In this document: positions 37,519 through 45,915 of the stretch, one piece after another
How the letters are laid out: each line of letters begins with the position of its first letter
How positions within the stretch are numbered: position 1 is the first letter of the stretch
Source: Vibrio hippocampi
Lineage (GTDB): Bacteria > Pseudomonadota > Gammaproteobacteria > Enterobacterales > Vibrionaceae
Direction: 5' to 3'
NCBI RefSeq assembly: GCF_921292975.1
Contig: NZ_CAKLCM010000002.1
Coordinates: 744,001-808,000 of the forward strand
Length of the DNA stretch: 64,000 bases
Notes under the pieces: model-generated
The model's input: the letters and a program-made list of their open reading frames with translations, nothing else
What the model was told of the DNA's origin: nothing
The model's database searches: none
Position numbers and translations under genes: made by a program

Positions 37519-37828
37519 TATCAAAATCTTTAAGGGAATAAATGAGTTTGGAAAAAGACGGCTGATAAAGCTTACCATCCACTGACCCCAAGTCTTGAGC
37601 AATAGACCATGATTTACAGGTTGAGTCATCGTCAATGTTGTTCTCGGGAAGTAGCAATATATAAATGTACTCTTGTTCATTTTCAGCAGAGCGGAAAACA
37701 ACTTTCGTCGCATATCGTGCGATTTCGGTGGTGTCAGGGTTATAGAACCATGTCGCGGTTTCACCGCTTGGAAGCGTCACCCAGCCAATGGATGGTTCAT
37801 TGATAAGGTTTAGTTGTTTCATATACAT
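37508..37828 (-). CDS. 106-residue protein convergent with fic (copy 1)
   Basis: About 106 residues from ATG TAT ATG (a second ATG two codons on is also possible). No signal or membrane segment; a beta-rich pattern WVTLPSGETATWFYNP, then TKVVFRSAENEQEYIYILLLPE. I do not recognise it. It faces the fic remnant tail-to-tail and overlaps its altered end. A nearly identical copy (two or three residue changes) lies after the intact fic. Its intact state in both copies, next to fic in both, suggests a linked job, but that is inference. Confidence 0.65.
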   Translation of the reverse strand: MYMKQLNLINEPSIGWVTLPSGETATWFYNPDTTEIARYATKVVFRSAENEQEYIYILLLPENNIDDDSTCKSWSIAQDLGSVDGKLYQPSFSKLIYSLKDFDIKK

Positions 37829-37916
37829 TGTTATCAAATAAATATTTGATGGTCTTCATTATGCTCGCTTTAGCGTCTGCTAAACAGTATAACAAGCCTC
37901 TACGTACAATGACGAT

Positions 37917-38410
37917 AAGGCGATAAATTCCGCACCTTTGCACAGGGTTTGATCCTTGAAAACTTGGTCTATCTGGCCAATAAACAGCTGGATCGTTTAC
38001 ATGGTCGCTATCAATTGCAGCGTAAGCACCACGATGGTCTTGCATTGCAAGTCTTGGATACTTGGCAAGGCGATGTGGTGCGCGACACCGCGACATTGTC
38101 CGGCGGTGAGAGCTTCCTAGTCAGCTTGGCACTGGCGCTCGCACTTTCAGATCTTGTCAGTCATAAGACCAGCATTGACTCCTTATTCCTTGATGAAGGC
38201 TTTGGTACTTTGGACTCGGATACCTTGGATATAGCGCTTAATGCGCTCGATAACCTCAATGCGACTGGAAAAATGATCGGTGTTATTAGCCACGTTGAAG
38301 CGCTGAAAGAACGTGTGCCAGTGCAACTGAAAGTGACAAAACACTCCGGGTTGGGAGTCAGTGAGCTCGATAGCGTGTTTAAGGTTAAAGCAAAGGCGAA
38401 CGTTGCCTGA
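37917..38410 (+). pseudogene. Second copy of the sbcC 3' end
   Basis: Carries the last 164 codons of sbcC with three base changes, including the ABC signature LSGGES and Walker B LFLDEGFG, but has no start codon with a ribosome site and no upstream SbcC region. It begins exactly at the duplication junction AAGGCGATAAAT. It is probably silent; it could serve as a template for gene conversion with the true sbcC, which might explain its very high identity. Confidence 0.9.
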
Positions 38411-38762
38411 ATAAGCTGCGGCATAGTGGATTCAGACTTTAGGGCATTACACGTCCGTGTCCTAAAGTGCTTTAGCGCCAGCAAGATGCATTCAGAATGC
38501 ATTAGCGCCGACCCAATGAATCGAGTCCAAGTTCAGTGGGGATATGGAAATTTTCTGTAGCTATCTTCTGAAATTAGCTTTCTACTGTCATAACTCATTG
38601 ATACTGATTGAGTTTTATAATGCATAACCGCAATATAGTCGCAATGTATATATGAGAAACGCCTTCTATATAATGTTATGCATCAAGGAAAAATATGCAG
38701 ATATTCATTGCGTGCCTTATCGCTTAACGAGGTGTTATAAGTACAAGGAAAATTGAGCATCA
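38411..38762. other. 352-nt region with an imperfect attC-like palindrome
   Basis: The first 230 nt repeat the region after sbcC. TGCATAAC (38621-38628) and GTTATGCA (38675-38682) are exact inverse complements, and inner ATATAG (38633) and CTATAT (38666) also pair, giving a roughly 62-nt stem with bulges. CGCTTAACGAGGTGTTATAAG (around 38720) is also cassette-boundary-like. No gene is seen here. Confidence 0.45.
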
Positions 38763-39206
38763 ATGAAGTTCTTCGAAAGACAATCAAAGCAATCCGACTA
38801 TGAGTTTCTATTTACTCTTAAAAAATCAGCTGAATACGATGCCATCAATGCTGTTTTTGGTTGGGATGAGCAAGTTCAGCGTGATATTCATGAATCTGAA
38901 TGGAAAGAAGCGCAACCAACGATCATTGAAATATCTGGTGTATCGTCGGGTAGTTATTTGTTCCAAGAACACTCTGGGTATTTTTATTTTGGTCGTTTCT
39001 TTCTGCTTTCTGAATATCATGGTTTGGGCATTGGTAGTCAAATTTTGGAGAAATTAGTGATTGAAGCCGATGTGCGTCAAAAGCCCATTAAATTGTGTTA
39101 TTTGCAGGGTAATAGAGTGGCGAGTCTGTATGACAGATTTGGTTTTAAGCAAGTAAGCGAAGATAAGAATTTCGTGTATATGTTGCGTGAAAATAAGCGC
39201 TTATAA
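38763..39206 (+). CDS. GNAT-family N-acetyltransferase (copy 2, intact)
   Basis: 147 residues. After the shared N-terminus (MKFFERQSKQSDYEF ...) it continues into TIIEISGVSSGSYLFQEHSG, FYFGRFFLLSEYHGLGIGSQILEKLVIEA with the acetyl-CoA loop at GLGIGSQ near residue 88, and LYDRFGFKQVSEDKNF. It looks complete and functional. It is the full form of the truncated gene at 36229. It is followed by a scar of the SSAT-like GNAT and the shared terminator. Confidence 0.82.
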   Translation: MKFFERQSKQSDYEFLFTLKKSAEYDAINAVFGWDEQVQRDIHESEWKEAQPTIIEISGVSSGSYLFQEHSGYFYFGRFFLLSEYHGLGIGSQILEKLVIEADVRQKPIKLCYLQGNRVASLYDRFGFKQVSEDKNFVYMLRENKRL

Positions 39207-39322
39207 AAAATAGCAATGAAAGCGGATTTGCCACCGCATTCTACAGTTCATGTCATCATTTTTTGGCTAAAATCCACATAGCAACATTATAAAGCTCGGT
39301 CTCCCGTCACCAAATTTGCAAG

Positions 39323-39360
39323 AAAAAACGCCCAAAGCGAATAACTTTGGGCGTTTTTGT
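39323..39360 (+). terminator. Terminator after the GNAT gene (copy 2)
   Basis: Same AAAAACGCCCAAAG/CTTTGGGCGTTTTT hairpin as in copy 1, with its T-run intact. Confidence 0.92.
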
Positions 39361-39468
39361 ATTGAGGTGAAATCACCCCATACAAACGGTTCTGTTTTAA
39401 CGGTATTGGTCTGAACTCAGCGACTCTCTATACCGTGCGCTGACATCATGATTGGAATAATATAGCTA

Positions 39469-39525
39469 ATCAAATCATAATGTGATTTGATATTAAGTAA
39501 TAATCGAATCATAATGTGATTTGAA
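39469..39525. promoter_or_regulatory. Two operator-like near-palindromes before fic
   Basis: ATCAAATCA-TAATG-TGATTTGAT at 39469-39491 and ATCGAATCA-TAATG-TGATTTGAA at 39503-39525 lie 34 bp apart (about three helical turns), 31 nt before the fic ATG. The single copy-1 site has the same arms with a TAT centre. The likely binder is the winged helix at the Fic C-terminus or the convergent 106-residue protein. Confidence 0.68.
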
Positions 39526-39555
39526 TATGGTGTATTTTCAAATCAAGGAGCCGCT

Positions 39556-40650
39556 ATGTGGATCTGGCAACAGACAGGTTGGCCGAACTTTCATTGGGAT
39601 AAAACCGTTATAGAACCGTTGGTTAGGCTTACTCGTCTCAACCAAGGTATCTTATTGGGTAAAATGTTCAGTCATTCTCAAGATAAATCAGAAAGCTTTT
39701 TAGATACCTTATTGGCGAACATTGTCCATTCCAGTGCGATTGAAGGTGAGAAACTCAATGCTTTCTCTGTACGCTCATCGCTGGCCAATAAACTGGGCTT
39801 ATCAGAGGCTCAACCTTACCCGACAACCGAACAAACCGACGGTCTTGCTGAAATAATGGTAGATGCGGTTGAAAACCTAGCGTCGCCTTTAACGCTTGAA
39901 CGAGTCTTACACTGGCATGCTCGGTTGTTTCCTGAGGGGGACTCAATATTCCATCCAGTGATTGGTGGTCAATTACGAGGCAATACACCGATGCAGGTCG
40001 TTTCTGGGCGAATCGATAGACCGACGGTTCACTTTGAAGCACCGGAGCGCGAGAAATTAGATCGCGCGTTAAATGAGTTTATCTTGTGGTTTAACCAATC
40101 CAGAGATGACACCTCGCTCGATCCGCTGTTAAGAGCGGCAATGACGCACTTGTGGTTTATTACCTTGCATCCGCTTGATGACGGGAACGGGCGTATCACT
40201 CGCTTATTGACTGACTTAGCGTTGGCTCAAGCGGAACAGCAATCAGTGCGCTTCTACGCCATGTCAGTGGGGATACTGGCGAATAGAAAAAGCTACTACG
40301 AGATCCTTGAACAAACCCAAAAAGGGGATCTGGACATAACCGATTGGTTAGTTTGGTTTTTTGAAACCTTGAACGATACGTTTGATGAGGTTTTAAAACA
40401 GATCGATCAGACCGTTTTTAAAACCAATTTTTGGCGCAATGTCGATCAAACAGCATTGACGAAAGAGCAAGTGAAAGTACTCAACCGGATGCTTGATGGC
40501 GACTTTACTGACGGGATTAATACCTCTCAATACCATAAGGTCACTAAGGTCAGTAAACCAACTGCAACGCGTCACTTGATCGCGCTGGTAGAGCAGGGCT
40601 GTTTAGAAAAATCTGGGGCAGGACGCAGTACTCGCTATTTACTACGCTAG
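39556..40650 (+). CDS. Fic-domain AMP-transferase with N-terminal inhibitory helix and C-terminal winged helix
   Basis: 364 residues. SSAIEGE near 58-64 is the inhibitory (S/T)xxxE(G/N) motif of class II Fic proteins. The active-site loop HPLDDGNGR near 205 keeps the catalytic His and the phosphate-binding DGNGR. The last 80 residues form a DNA-binding helix-turn-helix (KVSKPTATRHLIALVEQG). Such proteins add AMP to target hydroxyl groups and are held in check by their own N-terminus. ATG preceded by AAGGAG. The operator-like palindromes and the DNA-binding end suggest self-repression. The convergent 106-residue gene starts beyond its stop and may be a partner. Confidence 0.92.
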   Translation: MWIWQQTGWPNFHWDKTVIEPLVRLTRLNQGILLGKMFSHSQDKSESFLDTLLANIVHSSAIEGEKLNAFSVRSSLANKLGLSEAQPYPTTEQTDGLAEIMVDAVENLASPLTLERVLHWHARLFPEGDSIFHPVIGGQLRGNTPMQVVSGRIDRPTVHFEAPEREKLDRALNEFILWFNQSRDDTSLDPLLRAAMTHLWFITLHPLDDGNGRITRLLTDLALAQAEQQSVRFYAMSVGILANRKSYYEILEQTQKGDLDITDWLVWFFETLNDTFDEVLKQIDQTVFKTNFWRNVDQTALTKEQVKVLNRMLDGDFTDGINTSQYHKVTKVSKPTATRHLIALVEQGCLEKSGAGRSTRYLLR

Positions 40651-40679
40651 GCAGCAGGGAGCTTAACAAAGTTGGCTAG

Positions 40680-41000
40680 TCATTTTTTAATATCACAATC
40701 TTCAAGGGAATAGATGAGTTTGGAAAAAGACGGCTGATAAAGCTTACCATCCACTGACCCCAAGTCTTGAGCAATAGACCATGATTTACGGGTTGAGTCA
40801 TCGTCAATGTTGTTCTCGGGAAGTAGCAATATGTAAATGTACTCTTGTTCATTTTCAGCAGAGCGGAAAACAACTTTCGTCGCATATCGTGCAATTTCGG
40901 TGGTGTCAGGGTTATAGAACCATGTCGCGGTTTCACCGCTTGGAAGTGTCACCCAGCCAATGGATGGTTCATTGATAAGGTTTAGTTGTTTCATATACAT
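40680..41000 (-). CDS. 106-residue protein convergent with fic (copy 2)
   Basis: Nearly the same protein as the one at 37508: differences include Arg for Cys in STRKSWS and Glu/Cys for Lys/Phe in SLEDCD near the C-terminus. It is tail-to-tail with fic, 29 nt apart. No homology recognised. Its upstream region (41001-41088) is also shared between the copies and includes a possible TTGTTA/TATACT promoter on the minus strand. Confidence 0.65.
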   Translation of the reverse strand: MYMKQLNLINEPSIGWVTLPSGETATWFYNPDTTEIARYATKVVFRSAENEQEYIYILLLPENNIDDDSTRKSWSIAQDLGSVDGKLYQPSFSKLIYSLEDCDIKK

Positions 41001-41383
41001 TGTTATCAAATAAATATTTGATGGTCTTCATTATGCTCGCTTTAGCGTCTGCTAAACAGTATAACAAGCCTCTACGTGCAATGACGATTTTATATTCAAT
41101 CACTTTTGTCCAATTATAAGCTGCAACAACAGTAAGCGATGTGTCAGTATTCCAAAACCATCCGTTGCGCTGAGGACATTTTCCCTCGAATCTACTTATC
41201 CAGAAAATTTTCTCGCTCAACGATAAGCAATAACCACTGATTATCAACGGTATAAGATCATCTGATTAGAGCTTGAAACTAAAGGTATTTATAGTAGCCC
41301 GCATAAACAGTTCAGTACGGATTTGCTGATCGTGATTACACCAAGGAACTGGTTTATTGAAATGCGACATTGGACTACTCAAC
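41001..41383. other. 383-nt gap with the right end of the duplication
   Basis: The first 88 nt belong to copy 2. Beyond 41088 the sequence is unique. A minus-strand frame of about 50 codons (to 41247) has a WFWNTDTSL segment slightly like the WFYNPDTTE of the neighbouring 106-residue protein; it lacks a convincing start and is not called. No other structure is seen. Confidence 0.4.
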
Positions 41384-41953
41384 ATGAAAACCCCTATATT
41401 TGCGATATTAGTTTCTGCTTCATTAATTTTAACTGGCTGCTCTTCTTCAAATGACTCAACGGGCAGTAACCCCTCAACCCCTGTTCTTCCTGATCTTGAT
41501 GATTCACCTCAATGGGGGCTAGATTTTGGTGATACTCCAGATTGGGGTATCGTGGACCCAGACTTTGGCATTCCAGATACAGAGAATACGCCAGATCGAC
41601 TCCCTCCCGTTTGGGGCGGTCCTGAAATGCCACCGATAGATAATGGTCCTGAAGCCGCTTATACCATATCGGGAAACACCATTACCGATGCTCATGGAAA
41701 CACCTATTTAATTAGTGATGTCGATTGGCATGGTCAAACGATGGTCGTGCTAGATAAAGAAGGTAATGAGTACCATGTGAGTATTATTCGCCAAGGTGAG
41801 TTTGAAGGTGACTTCGGTATTATCATTAACGGTGAAAGCATTATCATTGGTGGTGACGCTCTTCAAGGTGGGCTAAGACCTATGATGGAAGGCTCTCAAC
41901 CCTCTATCGACCGTAACTCTATTCGTGACTCTATTCGCGCACGCTTAAACTAA
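41384..41953 (+). CDS. Lipoprotein, proline- and aspartate-rich
   Basis: 189 residues from the ATG of MKTPIFAILVSASLILTGC, with a clear lipobox LTGC and Ser-Ser-Ser after it, so it is lipid-anchored and probably in the outer membrane. A low-complexity linker rich in Pro, Asp and Trp (PQWGLDFGDTPDWGIVD) leads to a beta-rich domain with DAHGNTYLISDVDW and GDFGIIINGESIIIGGD. No family recognised. It is followed by an outer-membrane protein gene 48 nt downstream on the same strand, so the two may work together at the cell surface. Confidence 0.7.
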   Translation: MKTPIFAILVSASLILTGCSSSNDSTGSNPSTPVLPDLDDSPQWGLDFGDTPDWGIVDPDFGIPDTENTPDRLPPVWGGPEMPPIDNGPEAAYTISGNTITDAHGNTYLISDVDWHGQTMVVLDKEGNEYHVSIIRQGEFEGDFGIIINGESIIIGGDALQGGLRPMMEGSQPSIDRNSIRDSIRARLN

Positions 41954-42001
41954 TTCCCTTATGCTCCCAGTGTTACTGGGAGCAATTTTCTAGGTTAATT
42001 C

Positions 42002-42676
42002 ATGAAGACTATCTCAATGGCTTGCGGTGCAGTCATGCTCTGCAGTTCAGCTTTTGCTGGAATTGATTTATCTATTGAAAGGGATGTTGTAGAGCTAGGG
42101 GTAACAGCCCCTGTAACGGATAATACGTACTTGTATATTGGTGGTGATAGCAGTGAGTGGGTAGGAATGGGACTAGGCTATCACGCATTTATTTCTCCTC
42201 GTTGGAAAATTGATTCGTATTATGAATATGGAATAAAAAACGATTGGCTGTTAAGTGAAATGGTTGGCGCTGACGGCGTTAAGACCAATACGCATTTAGT
42301 GAAGCTTTCTGCAAGCCGCTTTTTTAACGGCTATTCTGTTAAATTTGGTGTGACGGGAGAGTTTATCCGTAATGGATTTACTTGGATTACTGTCGATGAT
42401 GCCAATAAATATTCAGCCTATGTCGCTGGGGCAAAGTACCTGCAACATGTCTATTTAAGCAGCAAGTTTGAATATCATTACTCTCAAGACAAATCTGATA
42501 TGGTCGACTTCAATCAAGGTCAAGCTAGCGAGTATGAGTTGTCGCTTGGCACCATGAAGTCTATTTTCAATGTTTTCCCTTATGCCACGGTTTCCGCGCT
42601 GGTTCCAAATGGGGTGTACTATGGTATGAATAAAGCCGATTACAGCTGGACCATTGGGGGTCGATTGTCTTTTTGA
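42002..42676 (+). CDS. Predicted outer-membrane beta-barrel protein
   Basis: 224 residues with a signal peptide ending SSAFA, then alternating polar/aromatic strands (YLYIGGDSSEWVGMGLGY, WKIDSYYEYGIK, VYLSSKFEYHY) and a C-terminal Phe in IGGRLSF. This is the pattern of an eight- to ten-stranded barrel inserted by the BAM complex. No specific family recognised. Likely in one transcript with the upstream lipoprotein. Confidence 0.72.
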   Translation: MKTISMACGAVMLCSSAFAGIDLSIERDVVELGVTAPVTDNTYLYIGGDSSEWVGMGLGYHAFISPRWKIDSYYEYGIKNDWLLSEMVGADGVKTNTHLVKLSASRFFNGYSVKFGVTGEFIRNGFTWITVDDANKYSAYVAGAKYLQHVYLSSKFEYHYSQDKSDMVDFNQGQASEYELSLGTMKSIFNVFPYATVSALVPNGVYYGMNKADYSWTIGGRLSF

Positions 42677-42725
42677 ACATTGCTTTTGTAAACATTGCCT
42701 TTGTGAACATTGTCTCATTGAACAT
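42676..42725. repeat. 15-bp tandem repeat at the 3' end of the barrel gene
   Basis: AACATTGCTTTTGTA, AACATTGCCTTTGTG and AACATTGTCTCATTG, then AACAT, beginning at the stop codon. A second direct repeat, TTGGTATAGC, occurs at 42820 and 42837 (17 bp apart). The rest of the 415-nt gap to the LysR gene shows no gene. Confidence 0.8.
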
Positions 42726-43091
42726 GAGAATGGATAAATTTCTATATCCATTCTGTTTTAACTGCTTTCCCATGCTTTCGAACAGTTTGTCGCACTCTGG
42801 GTTTTTTATAGGTTTTAGCTTGGTATAGCTTCTGGTTTGGTATAGCGTTTTGGACAGCTTTATTACTTGATGAACTGACAATTGTTACGCTCAATGACTA
42901 TGATTCATTGACCTAATTAGCTATGCTTATTACCAGTCGTCGATGTGTAATACACGGATTCGATATTGGAACTCGCACAGTAGGCAAGTCAATGAAGCCT
43001 ATTCTTCTTATGGTTTATTGCTGTCAACGTGGCTCAGGCAATACATGTCTTAGGGCGACTGCCGATTAAACAAATTGCCCAAGGGAAAAGA

Positions 43092-44024
43092 ATGGCGAAA
43101 GACTTGTTTTTTAGCATGGATTTGAATTTGTTGAGAACATTCCTTGTTCTCTCGCAAGAGCTCAATACACGCAAGGCTTCGGAGCGTCTGCATGTTTCAC
43201 AACCAGCCGTTAGTCAAGGGTTACAAAAGCTGAGAGCACAGCTTGGGGATGAGTTATTTGTTAAAGCACCAAACGGATTAAAGGCAACGCCATTCGCAGA
43301 ACAACTTGCGCTGGAAGTCAGCCCTTATTTAAATGGTTTATCTGTCGCTTTAAATAAAAACAGATCGTTTGATCCACTTTCACTTAACGCCTCAATACGA
43401 ATTGCTGTCGCCCCCATTGTGCTAACGTGCCTTTCTGGGGCGCTTTTTCGTCACTTTTCCAGAGTTGCACCACACTGTACTCTTGAATTGGTTGCTTGGA
43501 AGGGCGACTCTCTGAAAAGCATACAGAGCGATGAGACGACCCTAGGTGTTAGTTTTGTGCATGAACCAGGCCAAGGTGTTCATATGCTTCAATTAGTAGA
43601 ATTGGAAGCAAGAATTATCGTGCGTAACGGTCATCCAATACAATCTAAAACAGTCACCCCCGCGCAGATGGAATCTTACCCCATTGCTTCAGTGATCACT
43701 CCTGGTTATAACGAGCAACTTACTGAAGCCGCGATGATTATGGAAAAAGAAGGATTAGAACCAACCGTTGGATTTCGCTCTGAATTTGCTATGGCTGTCA
43801 TCGACGTCATTGAGAATACAGACTTCTTTATGCCACATTCCACCCTATTTCCTGTTAAACGCTATCCGTTATTAAAAGCGCTGACCCCTTTAATTGATGG
43901 AGAACCCTACCTAAGCGAAATTTATGCTTACTACAACATGAAATACAGAGACACAGAGTTTATTATGTGGTTAATCGAACAAGTTCAACAGGTCATTAAG
44001 CAGGAAACAGTACACGACAATTAG
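43092..44024 (+). CDS. LysR-family transcriptional regulator
   Basis: 310 residues from the ATG preceded by AAGGGAAAAG; the open frame extends upstream to a GTG. The N-terminal helix-turn-helix is DLNLLRTFLVLSQELNTRKASERLHVSQPAVSQGLQKLRAQLGDELF, in the family's fixed position. The effector-binding domain begins near residue 95 (IRIAVAPIVLTCLSG). Such proteins bind DNA as tetramers and respond to a small ligand. No divergent target gene is adjacent; the nearest co-oriented gene is 390 nt downstream, so its target is not evident. Confidence 0.9.
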   Translation: MAKDLFFSMDLNLLRTFLVLSQELNTRKASERLHVSQPAVSQGLQKLRAQLGDELFVKAPNGLKATPFAEQLALEVSPYLNGLSVALNKNRSFDPLSLNASIRIAVAPIVLTCLSGALFRHFSRVAPHCTLELVAWKGDSLKSIQSDETTLGVSFVHEPGQGVHMLQLVELEARIIVRNGHPIQSKTVTPAQMESYPIASVITPGYNEQLTEAAMIMEKEGLEPTVGFRSEFAMAVIDVIENTDFFMPHSTLFPVKRYPLLKALTPLIDGEPYLSEIYAYYNMKYRDTEFIMWLIEQVQQVIKQETVHDN

Positions 44025-44418
44025 CGCTCAAAAATATGCAGTGACAGGGGGTGGTCAATCAATAAGTTGTAGTTATTACACCAACAAGGAGTAATGATTA
44101 GATGAGATTAAGCCGATTTCTTAAAATGGTCTCGTTCAAATGGAATATGAGTTAAAGGGACGTTTAAACCTACATTTTGAGACCACTATGACAACTGCGA
44201 TCACAACACTCAATCCATTCCTTTCATCTGTTCATCATTTCTCTCAGCCCTTTTGTTTGCCAATAGTCAGCACGGTATTGGACGATAGCGCTAACGATGG
44301 TTGCTTTGCTTCGATTACCTGTTACCACATCTAGAGCAACACACTGCTGATTGTAAAACGCAGTCCCTATCTTTAGAGGGGCTCAAAGTACGTATTCTCT
44401 CTACCTTTAGGTCAAACA
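44025..44418. other. 394-nt gap with an 8-bp inverted repeat
   Basis: TGGTCTC (44127) and GAGACCA (about 44178) form a loose inverted repeat. A 17-codon ORF (44102-44155) has AAGGAG upstream but nothing else to support it. No recognised promoter or RNA. Confidence 0.4.
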
Positions 44419-44934
44419 ATGAAAATAATACATCTCACCTTAATGGCTGCGGCATTGTTATCTGCCCAAACAAAAGCAAGCACGATTCATTTTTCACCGG
44501 AGATAAAATCGGGTCCTTACGCGGGGTCGGGGATTTCTGGTTATGGGCTGCAACTTGGACTGAGTGACCTGTTTGGTCTGGAGTCTCTTTATTTCTCCTA
44601 TACCGACACCAACGCAGAGTTTCTCGATGTGGATCAGGATCAGATCACAACATACCGACTTGGGGGGCAAATTCAATTGGTTGAGTCACCTAAAATGTCT
44701 CTCCAGCTAGAAGCAGGCATTGCCACCTATAATGGAGAACGAGAATATATTTTTGGGAGTAAACGTTATCTTGATCAAGATGGGTTCAGTACATCGGTAG
44801 CATGGGCGATTGAGCTCAATCAGCATATCGCTGCAAAAATTGCTCTGGACCTCAACTATCTAAACTCATCATCAACATTTCTTTCAAGTTCAATCGCCCC
44901 AACGATTTCCACGGGTTTTATTTTTAGGTTCTAG
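44419..44934 (+). CDS. Predicted small outer-membrane beta-barrel protein
   Basis: 171 residues. A signal peptide (MKIIHLTLMAAALLSAQTKAS) is followed by amphipathic strands (GYGLQLGLSDL, LESLYFSYTDT, YRLGGQIQLVE, KMSLQLEAGIATY) and a C-terminal TGFIFRF. The final Phe and strand length suit an eight-stranded barrel of the OmpW/OmpA-like size class, without a recognised family. The ATG lies 10 nt after a run of A/G without a strong ribosome site. Confidence 0.65.
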   Translation: MKIIHLTLMAAALLSAQTKASTIHFSPEIKSGPYAGSGISGYGLQLGLSDLFGLESLYFSYTDTNAEFLDVDQDQITTYRLGGQIQLVESPKMSLQLEAGIATYNGEREYIFGSKRYLDQDGFSTSVAWAIELNQHIAAKIALDLNYLNSSSTFLSSSIAPTISTGFIFRF

Positions 44935-45226
44935 TGCGAGGTTCTTGACTGCGCTAGAAAACCTGAACGGTGCGAAGTGGCTTCTTGGTTCAATGACCAA
45001 CTTATTCACCGCGCGGGTACTAGCAGTTATCATCAGGTTAGCTTATCGTTGGGTCTATGAGTCATCAATTTGCAATACCCCTCGTTTTTAATAACGCTAT
45101 TTGTTAAACACTTACCCTGTGAACAGTATCGCTTCGTTGCTGGCTTGGAATGCGTATTTCATTCCACGCGGATGATATACGGTTCAATTATGGTTGCTTA
45201 TAAGACGTTTGCCGTTAGAGATTACT

Positions 45227-45904
45227 ATGACTTCACCACTTTATGTTTTTGATCTAGATGAAACCCTTATTGCTGCGGATAGCGGTGTGCTTTGGAACCA
45301 ATTTATGCTGGAAAAAGGTCTGGTCACCGATCCGGCATTTTTGCAGCAAGATGCGTATTTGATGCAGCAATATGCGCAAGGAGAACTTGATATTGATGAA
45401 TATTTGGCGTTTTGTTTAGCCCCCCTTGAAGGATTACCCAAACACCAAGTGGATGAATGGGTTGCTGAATGTGTTGCGACAAGAATAGCGCCAGAGCAGT
45501 TTCTACAAGCTAAGCAACTCATTAGTGAGTTGAAACAGCAGGACATAGACATGTTGATTATTTCTGCCACAGTGAGCTTTATTGTACATGCAGTGGCGAA
45601 GCAACTGGGTATTGAACATTCACTGGGGATTGATGTCGACAGCACTCAAGGAAGCTATCGTGCGGATATTGTTGGGGTGCCGAGTTATCGTGAAGGTAAG
45701 GTGGTTCGATTGCAACAATGGTTAGAGGCACAAGGAAAAACCTATTCGTCGGTCTATTTCTACACTGACTCTGTCAACGATGTACCCATGTGCGAATATG
45801 CCGACCAAGCATTTTTAGTGAACCCATGTCCAAGATTGCAACAGTACGCGCAAGACAAACCTTGGCATCACTTAGCTTGGCATAAACCAATTAATGTAGA
45901 ATAA
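45227..45904 (+). CDS. HAD-superfamily hydrolase, SerB-like subfamily IB
   Basis: 225 residues from the ATG of MTSPLYVFDLDETL; the frame is open 33 nt upstream without a better start. HAD motif I is FDLDETL at 8-14, motif II is LIISATVS near 108, and motif III/IV are KVVRLQQW and VYFYTDSVNDVPMCEYAD near 188. The four-helix cap lies between motifs I and II. It is likely a phosphatase on a small phospho-metabolite; the substrate is not predictable. A perfect bidirectional terminator follows. Confidence 0.88.
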   Translation: MTSPLYVFDLDETLIAADSGVLWNQFMLEKGLVTDPAFLQQDAYLMQQYAQGELDIDEYLAFCLAPLEGLPKHQVDEWVAECVATRIAPEQFLQAKQLISELKQQDIDMLIISATVSFIVHAVAKQLGIEHSLGIDVDSTQGSYRADIVGVPSYREGKVVRLQQWLEAQGKTYSSVYFYTDSVNDVPMCEYADQAFLVNPCPRLQQYAQDKPWHHLAWHKPINVE

Positions 45905-45915
45905 GTAACGAACAC

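Larger units (their letters stand above)
34249..37916. repeat. Segmental duplication, copy 1
   Basis: From the AAGGCGATAAAT in sbcC to GACGAT before copy 2. Shared blocks with copy 2: 34249-34970 (sbcC 3' end and downstream, about 99% alike by eye), about 36203-36380 (GNAT start), about 36935-37505 (terminator, promoter, fic start) and 37505-37916 (the convergent hypothetical). Blocks unique to this copy: the DUF2628 gene, a GNAT and a nearly complete second GNAT. Confidence 0.88.
37917..41088. repeat. Segmental duplication, copy 2
   Basis: Starts with AAGGCGATAAAT, as copy 1, and ends with ATGACGAT at 41088, where similarity to copy 1 ends. It contains the sbcC 3' end, an attC-like hairpin region, an intact GNAT, fic with two operator-like sites, and the convergent hypothetical. 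It lacks the DUF2628 gene, the first GNAT, and all but a scar of the SSAT-like GNAT. Confidence 0.88.

Noticed and set aside
37949..38410. Second sbcC end as a functional mini-gene
   Set aside because: No ribosome site or promoter, and it lacks the N-terminal ATPase half and coiled coils.
40969..41247. 92-codon minus-strand ORF
   Set aside because: It runs through the upstream region of the 106-residue gene, has no ribosome site and only weak likeness to its neighbour.
44140..44334. 64-codon ORF upstream of the barrel gene
   Set aside because: No ribosome site and no recognisable protein pattern; likely chance.
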